Below, in pieces: positions 59,161 through 64,000 of a DNA stretch of 64,000 bases. The notes beneath the pieces were generated by a model that had not been told where the DNA came from, ran no database searches, and was given only the letters and a program-made list of their open reading frames with translations. The position numbers and the translations under genes are program-made. How positions within the stretch are numbered: the first letter of the stretch is position 1; every line of letters begins with the position of its first letter. The stretch spans positions 219,342 to 283,341 of the forward strand of contig NZ_SNYL01000003.1 in the NCBI RefSeq assembly GCF_004363315.1. Direction: 5' to 3'. Source of the stretch: Tepidicella xavieri (GTDB lineage: Bacteria; Pseudomonadota; Gammaproteobacteria; Burkholderiales; Burkholderiaceae_C).

Positions 59161-60585
59161 TCAGAGGGCGAAAATTTTGCCAGGGTTGAGGATGTTGTCG
59201 GGGTCGAGCGCGCGCTTGAGGGTGCGCATCATCTCGATCGCGCCCTCGCCGGCCTCGTCGCGCAGAAAGCCTATCTTGTGCAGGCCCACGCCGTGCTCGC
59301 CGGTGCAGGTGCCTTCGAGCGCCAGGGCGCGGTGCACCAAGCGGTCATTGAGCGCCTCGGCGGTTTGTCGCTCCTGGGGGTTGTCGGGGTCGATGAGGTA
59401 GCCGAAGTGGAAGTTGCCGTCGCCCACATGGCCGACGAGGAAATAGGGCAGGCCGGAGGCGTCGGCCTCGGCCACCGAGTCGAGCAGGCAGTCGGCCAGT
59501 CGGCTGATGGGCACACAGGTGTCGGTGGAAATGGCGCGGCAGCCCGGCTTGCTCTGGATGGCGGCGAAGTAGGCGTTGTGCCGAGCCGTCCACAGGCGGG
59601 TGCGTTCCTCCGGCGTCGTGGCCCATTCGAAGGCCTGGCCGCCGTGTTCGCCAGCGATTTCCTGCACCCACTCAGCCTGCTCCTGCACGCCGGTGGGCGA
59701 GCCGTGGAACTCCATCAGCAGCATGGGCTCCTCGCGCAAGCCCAGCTTGGCATAGGCGTTGACCATTTTCACGGTGCCGCCATCGAGCAGTTCGCAACGC
59801 GCGATGGGAATGCCCATCTGGATAATGGCAATGGTGGTGCGCACGGCCGCCTCGATGCTCGGGAAAGAGCAGATGGCGGCGGAAATCGCCTCCGGCAGCG
59901 GATACAGCCGCACGGTGACTTCCGTCATGATGCCCAGCGTGCCTTCGCTGCCCACCAACAGCCGGGTGAGGTCGTAACCGGCGCTGGATTTGCGGGCCCG
60001 GCTGCCGGTGCGGATGACCTCGCCTCGGGCCGTGACCACCTCCAGCGCCAGCACGTTCTCGCGCATGGTGCCGTAGCGCACGGCGTTGGTGCCGCTGGCC
60101 CGCGTGGCGGCCATGCCGCCGATGGAGGCGTCGGCCCCCGGGTCGATGGGGAAAAAGAGGCCGGCGCTTTTGACGGCCTCATTGAGCTGCTTGCGTGTCA
60201 CGCCGGGCTGCACGGTGGCGGTCAGGTCCTCGGCATGGATGTGCAGCACCCGGTTCATGCGGCTGACGTCGATGCTGATGCCGCCGTGCACCGCCAGCAG
60301 GTGGCCTTCCAGCGACGAGCCCACGCCAAACGGAATCACCGGCACCCGGTGCTTCGCGCACAGCCGCACGGCATCGGCCACGTCGGCCGTGGACTCGGCA
60401 AACACCACCGCCGCCGGTGGCGGCACGTGGGTGAAGGCCGACTCGTCGCGCCCGTGCTGTTCGCGCACCGCCAGCGCCGTCGAGCACTGCGCCCCGAAGC
60501 GGGCCTGGAGCGCGTCCAGAAACGCGGCGGGCACTTCGCGCGCGTTCACCGTGGGCAGCAAATGGGTGGGCAGGGGGGCGTTCAT
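59161..60585 (-). CDS. FAD-linked D-lactate/glycolate-type dehydrogenase
   Basis: A 474-aa VAO-family flavoenzyme: FAD domain with VIPFGVGSSLEGHL, PIDPGADASIGGMAATRASGTNAVRYGTMRENV in order and GSEGTLGI; C-terminal FAD-oxidase domain with HVGDGNFHF and GTCTGEHGVG. Matches D-lactate dehydrogenase (cytochrome)/GlcD relatives. Divergent from the cobalamin adenosyltransferase. Confidence 0.9.
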   Translation of the reverse strand: MNAPLPTHLLPTVNAREVPAAFLDALQARFGAQCSTALAVREQHGRDESAFTHVPPPAAVVFAESTADVADAVRLCAKHRVPVIPFGVGSSLEGHLLAVHGGISIDVSRMNRVLHIHAEDLTATVQPGVTRKQLNEAVKSAGLFFPIDPGADASIGGMAATRASGTNAVRYGTMRENVLALEVVTARGEVIRTGSRARKSSAGYDLTRLLVGSEGTLGIMTEVTVRLYPLPEAISAAICSFPSIEAAVRTTIAIIQMGIPIARCELLDGGTVKMVNAYAKLGLREEPMLLMEFHGSPTGVQEQAEWVQEIAGEHGGQAFEWATTPEERTRLWTARHNAYFAAIQSKPGCRAISTDTCVPISRLADCLLDSVAEADASGLPYFLVGHVGDGNFHFGYLIDPDNPQERQTAEALNDRLVHRALALEGTCTGEHGVGLHKIGFLRDEAGEGAIEMMRTLKRALDPDNILNPGKIFAL

Positions 60586-60690
60586 GGCATGTCTCCGTCG
60601 GGGCGTTCACCGCGGCCTGGGGGGTGGCAGGGCGGTGTCGGGTCAGCATAATCAAAGGATTATCACCTTACAACCCTTCCTGGAGCAGAC

Positions 60691-61254
60691 ATGGGCAACC
60701 GATTGACGCAAATCGCCACCCGCACGGGCGACGCCGGCACCACCGGCCTGGGCAACAACCAGCGCGTGAGCAAGAACAGCCTGCGCGTGCACGCCATGGG
60801 CGACGTGGACGAGCTGAACTCCCACATCGGCCTGTTGCTGTGCGAGGACATGCCGCCCGACGTGCGCGAGCTGCTGGTGGAGATCCAGCACCAGCTGTTC
60901 AACCTGGGGGGCGAGCTGAGCGTGCCCGGCTTCGAGCTGCTCAAGCCCGACGCGGTGATCGCGCTGGACGAGGCGCTGCAACGGTACAACGAACAACTGC
61001 CGCGGCTGCAGGAATTCATCCTGCCGGCCGGCACGCGGGCGGCGGCGCAGGCCCACGTGTGCCGCACCGTGGCGCGGCGGGCCGAGCGCCACGTGGTGGC
61101 CCTGGGCCAGGAAGAAGCCATCAACGACGCGCCGCGCCAGTACCTCAACCGCCTGAGCGACCTGATGTTCGTGCTCGCGCGCGTGCTCAACCGCCTGCAC
61201 GGGGGCGACGACGTGTACTGGAAGAGCGAGCGCCTGCAACGCGGCGAAGCCTGA
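60691..61254 (+). CDS. pduO: cob(I)alamin adenosyltransferase, PduO type
   Basis: A 187-aa PduO-type enzyme with ATP-binding RTGDAGTTGL (residues ~11-20), FILPAGTRAAAQAHVCRTVARRAER and YLNRLSDLMFVLARV. It makes adenosylcobalamin. The 105-bp upstream gap is too short for a cobalamin riboswitch; it contains only TAATC-AAAG-GATTA. The following 205-bp gap to flhD holds no gene. Confidence 0.92.
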   Translation: MGNRLTQIATRTGDAGTTGLGNNQRVSKNSLRVHAMGDVDELNSHIGLLLCEDMPPDVRELLVEIQHQLFNLGGELSVPGFELLKPDAVIALDEALQRYNEQLPRLQEFILPAGTRAAAQAHVCRTVARRAERHVVALGQEEAINDAPRQYLNRLSDLMFVLARVLNRLHGGDDVYWKSERLQRGEA

Positions 61255-61459
61255 CCCTGCCCCTGCCCGGCACAGGCCGCGCCCCCTGGGCGGTGTAGGA
61301 ATTTGCCTGACAAGCTGCCTCACGACAGGCTGACGCGCGGAACAGCCGTTTTCCGATTCAAGGTTTGTAGGGCGGATTTCACAATCCTTTTCAACGAATC
61401 GACGCTTTTTCAGCCGTGCTAGTTCCCCCGCACGGCGGCGTAGAGACCAGGAGAGTGAC

Positions 61460-61822
61460 ATGACCGACCGCCCCGCCACCGCCGCCTCCCCCGCTGCCGA
61501 TGCCCTGCTGGAGCAGATCCGTGAGGCCAACCTGACCTACCTCATGCTGGCCCAGCAACTGATTCGCGCCGACAAGGCCGAGGCCGTGTACCGCCTGGGC
61601 ATCAGCGAGGAGTCGGCCGACCTGATCGCCACGCTCTCGCCGGCGCAGGTGTTCAAGCTGTCGAGCACCAGCACGCTGCTGTGCCGTTTCCGCGCCGACG
61701 ACGAGATGGTCTGGGGCCTGCTGACCAGCAGCCACGCGCCCAACCGCGTGGGCAACGACACCACCCAGCGCCTGCACGCCAACATCCTCATGGCCGGCCG
61801 CCTGGCCGAAGCCGCCGCCTAA
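61460..61822 (+). CDS. flhD: flagellar transcriptional activator FlhD
   Basis: A 120-aa FlhD: EQIREANLTYLMLAQQLIRAD, followed by FRLGI-like (YRLGISEESADLI). With FlhC it forms the FlhD4C2 master activator of class II flagellar genes. CAGGAGAG precedes the ATG. Followed by flhC after 42 bp. Confidence 0.95.
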   Translation: MTDRPATAASPAADALLEQIREANLTYLMLAQQLIRADKAEAVYRLGISEESADLIATLSPAQVFKLSSTSTLLCRFRADDEMVWGLLTSSHAPNRVGNDTTQRLHANILMAGRLAEAAA

Positions 61823-61864
61823 TCAATCTCGCCCCCCCTGTTACCCGACCCGCAGGAGCTCACC

Positions 61865-62404
61865 ATGGCCGCCGTCAAGAGCATCGTCAACGAAAGCAAG
61901 GACATCGAGCGCGCCGTCGCGCTGATCCGCATGGGCGCCCGCTTGCAGGTGCTGGAAAGCGAAACCAGCCTGTCGTACGAAAAGCTGCTGCGGCTGTACA
62001 AGGAAGTGGCGGGCAAGTCGCCGAGCAAAGGGCAGTTGCCGTTTTCCACCGACTGGTTCCTGAGCTGGCAGCCCAACATCCATTCCTCGCTGTACGCCAA
62101 CATCGCCGAATACCTCAACAAGACCGTGGCGCTGGATTCGATCGACGTGGTGATGAAGGCCTACAAGCTCTACGAGGAGCAGATGCGCACCTGCGGCATC
62201 GAGCCGCTGCTGAGTTTTACCCGCGCCTGGCGCCTGAGCAAGTTCATGGACGCGGGCATGCTGGTGCGCACCAAGTGCACCTGCTGCGGGGGCCACTTCG
62301 TGACCGACCCCTATGAAAACGCCCGCCACTACGTGTGCGGCCTGTGCAAGCCGCCGGCCCGCGCCGGCAAGGGCAAAGCCGACGGCGGGCTGCGCCTGGC
62401 CTGA
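61865..62404 (+). CDS. flhC: flagellar transcriptional activator FlhC
   Basis: A 179-aa FlhC with zinc-site cysteines Cys138, Cys141, Cys158 and Cys161 (CTCCGGHF and YVCGLCKP), matching the four ligands in E. coli. CAGGAG precedes the ATG. No motA follows; the next gene is convergent after 3 bp. Confidence 0.95.
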   Translation: MAAVKSIVNESKDIERAVALIRMGARLQVLESETSLSYEKLLRLYKEVAGKSPSKGQLPFSTDWFLSWQPNIHSSLYANIAEYLNKTVALDSIDVVMKAYKLYEEQMRTCGIEPLLSFTRAWRLSKFMDAGMLVRTKCTCCGGHFVTDPYENARHYVCGLCKPPARAGKGKADGGLRLA

Positions 62405-62407
62405 TCG

Positions 62408-64000
62408 TCAAACGGCCCGCAACGGCCAGAACAGCGGGATGAGCAGGCTGGCCAAGGCCCACACGATCAGGTTCATGGGCACGCCGAGCCGGGCAAAATC
62501 GCTGAAGCGGTAATTGCCGGCGCTGTACACCAGCGTGTTGGTCTGATAGCCGATGGGCGTGGCGAAGCTGGCGCTGGCGGCAAACATCACGCCGACCACG
62601 AAGGGGCGAGGGTCCACCCCCAGCTCCAGCGCCACCCCGATCACGATGGGCGTGAACAACACCGCCACCGCGTTGTTGCTGATGAATTCGGTGGCGATGG
62701 AGGTGGCCAGGATCACCAGCGACAGCACCAGCCAGGGCGACAGCCCGTCGCCCCAGACCACCAGCGATTGCGCCGCCAGGGCCGACAGGCCCGAATCGCG
62801 CATGGCCACGCTGATGGCCAGCATGCCGTAGATCAGCATCAGGATCGGCCACTCGATGGCTTTGTAGGCTTCATCCGGCTTGAGGCAGCCGCTCAGCACC
62901 ACGGCCACCGCCCCGATCAGGGCCAGCCCTTCGATGGGCATGACGTTGAACGCCGCCAGCCCCATCACGGCCACCAGCGCGCCCACGGCGATGGGGGCCT
63001 TGTCGCGCCGGTGCGCGGCCGTCTTGCCTTCGGTGATGGCAAAGAGGTCGCCGTTGTCGCAAAAGCGCTGGATTTGCCGCGGCGTGCCTTCGACCAGTAG
63101 CACGTCGCCGAACTGGAGCTGGAAGTCGTCGCCGATGTCGCCGATGGAGGCGTTTTTGCGGTGCACCGCGATCAAATGGATGCCGTAGCGCGCGGCCAGG
63201 TCCAGGTCGCGAATGGGGCGCTGCACATAGCGCGAGGTCTGCCCCACCAGGGCCTCGACGATGACCACGTCGCGCCGGCGCAGGGTTTCGAGGTCCTGTG
63301 CCGTGCTGTCGGGGGCCGGGGCGGCGTGCAGCCCCACCAGGTCGCTTTGGCGCAGGTCCATCATGGCGCTGCTGCGGGTGTGCACCACCAGCCGGTCGCC
63401 GGCCTGCAGCCGGGTCTCGGGCGGCGGCGCGCTCCATTCCTCCTCGCCCCGGAACAGCTTGAGCACCTGGATGGTGCCGTTGGCCAGATGCGCTTCGCGC
63501 AGGGTGCGGCCGTTGAGGCGCGAGCCCGCAGGCACGAACAGCTCGGTCATGAACAGGCGGTCGCCGCTGCCGCTGAATTGCTGGGTCAGTGTCTCGCGCG
63601 CGGGCAGCCAGCGCCGCGCGAACAGGAACATGAAGCCGCAGCCGGCCAGCGCGATCACCAAGGCCGGCGCCGTGATCTCGAACAGGGTAAAGGGCGCCAG
63701 CCCGAAATCCCGCGCCACGCCGTCCACCAGGATGTTGGTGGAGGTGCCCACCAGTGTGACCATACCGCCCAGGATGGTGGCGTAGGACAGCGGGATCAGC
63801 AGGCGCGAAGGGGCCAGCGTCAAGCGGCTGGCCAGACTCATCACCACCGGAATCATCACCATCACCACCGGCGTGTTGTTCATGAAGGGCGAAACCACCA
63901 GGCCGATGAGCAGCATGCCGGCCAGCAGACGCGGCTCGCTCTGGCCGGCCATCTGGGCGATGCGCTCGCCCAGCCAGTCCACGCAGCCGGTGCGGCTGAG
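62408..64000 (-). CDS. SLC13/DASS-type permease with TrkA-C domains, 5' end outside the window
   Basis: The frame is open to the window edge. About 530 residues are visible: membrane helices with SPFMNNTPVVMVMIPVV, ATILGGMVTLVGTSTNIL, two cytoplasmic TrkA-C (RCK_C) domains (~residues 140-330) and a second membrane half with ATEFISNNAVAVLF and SFATPIGYQTNTLVY. Members transport sulfate, dicarboxylates or other anions with sodium or protons. Substrate unclear. Confidence 0.88.
   Translation of the reverse strand, partial: LSRTGCVDWLGERIAQMAGQSEPRLLAGMLLIGLVVSPFMNNTPVVMVMIPVVMSLASRLTLAPSRLLIPLSYATILGGMVTLVGTSTNILVDGVARDFGLAPFTLFEITAPALVIALAGCGFMFLFARRWLPARETLTQQFSGSGDRLFMTELFVPAGSRLNGRTLREAHLANGTIQVLKLFRGEEEWSAPPPETRLQAGDRLVVHTRSSAMMDLRQSDLVGLHAAPAPDSTAQDLETLRRRDVVIVEALVGQTSRYVQRPIRDLDLAARYGIHLIAVHRKNASIGDIGDDFQLQFGDVLLVEGTPRQIQRFCDNGDLFAITEGKTAAHRRDKAPIAVGALVAVMGLAAFNVMPIEGLALIGAVAVVLSGCLKPDEAYKAIEWPILMLIYGMLAISVAMRDSGLSALAAQSLVVWGDGLSPWLVLSLVILATSIATEFISNNAVAVLFTPIVIGVALELGVDPRPFVVGVMFAASASFATPIGYQTNTLVYSAGNYRFSDFARLGVPMNLIVWALASLLIPLFWPLRAV

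Noticed and set aside
60586-60690. Possible cobalamin riboswitch before the PduO-type gene
   Set aside because: The gap is only 105 bp, shared by two divergent promoters, and shows no B12-box-like sequence.
1-64000. CRISPR arrays and tRNA or rRNA genes
   Set aside because: No regularly spaced repeats and no tRNA- or rRNA-like sequence were recognised by eye; a dedicated covariance-model scan was not possible.

Overview
The window is a GC-rich bacterial chromosome segment with tightly packed genes, many joined by ATGA or GTGA start/stop overlaps. Gene content points to a betaproteobacterium of the order Burkholderiales, probably Comamonadaceae-like: minCDE, flhDC, the mnmG-rsmG-parA-parB block with canonical parS sites, purEK-tsaC and a spermidine/putrescine pot operon. 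Genus cannot be fixed from sequence alone. No rRNA, tRNA or CRISPR array was seen.

1-10.6 kb: two PCu(A)C-type copper chaperone genes (the first partial and lacking apparent copper ligands), an MFS transporter, dgkA, and a gbsR-like regulator with cydAB (short, cyanide-insensitive type bd oxidase) behind a 22-bp perfect palindrome. Next comes a compact operon of Rieske oxygenase, glutamine-synthetase-like enzyme and adrenodoxin-type ferredoxin, divergent from a GntR regulator. It looks like an uncharacterised amine-oxidation route by gamma-glutamylation. A CnoX-type thioredoxin closes this part.

10.6-17.9 kb: an accessory island. A type III restriction-modification operon (mod ... res) has been invaded several times. 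The mod gene carries three in-frame copies of a short GC-rich palindromic repeat and an AT-richer recognition domain. A RelE/ParE-type toxin-antitoxin pair sits between mod and a duplicated copy of the mod 3' end, and a zeta-like P-loop kinase gene with a 68-aa partner is translationally coupled to res. A ParDE pair, an IS3 transposase fragment and a 142-bp internally deleted IS5-type element end the island.

17.9-26.8 kb: purE-purK-tsaC, an MscS channel, a CadR-type regulator divergent from a CDF-like transporter, a GAF-GGDEF diguanylate cyclase, an EAL-domain fragment abutting the stop of minE, and minCDE. The gap after minC holds a cluster of DnaA-box-like sequences. 26.3-30.6 kb: a copper block (Spy-like chaperone, cueR, copZ, copA, hemerythrin) with two back-to-back MerR-type promoters; the copA mRNA would be leaderless.

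30.6-45.9 kb: polyamine uptake and catabolism. It contains aminotransferases, an MFS transporter, a PuuB-like oxidase, a MocR regulator, PuuD and PuuA homologues, a SpuC-type transaminase, the PotFGHI ABC transporter with an intrinsic terminator between potF and potG, and a PuuC-like dehydrogenase. A TGGCACC motif recurs at the MocR/puuD and potF promoters.

45.9-64 kb: an old-yellow-enzyme reductase, an LpxL-like acyltransferase, then the chromosome-partitioning neighbourhood mnmG-rsmG-lysE-parA-hydrolase-parB with four parS sites, all inside coding sequence. After it come a SAM methyltransferase, a PAS-GGDEF-EAL protein with a degenerate GGDEF motif, an FAD-linked oxidase, a PduO-type cobalamin adenosyltransferase, flhDC and a partial SLC13-type permease.
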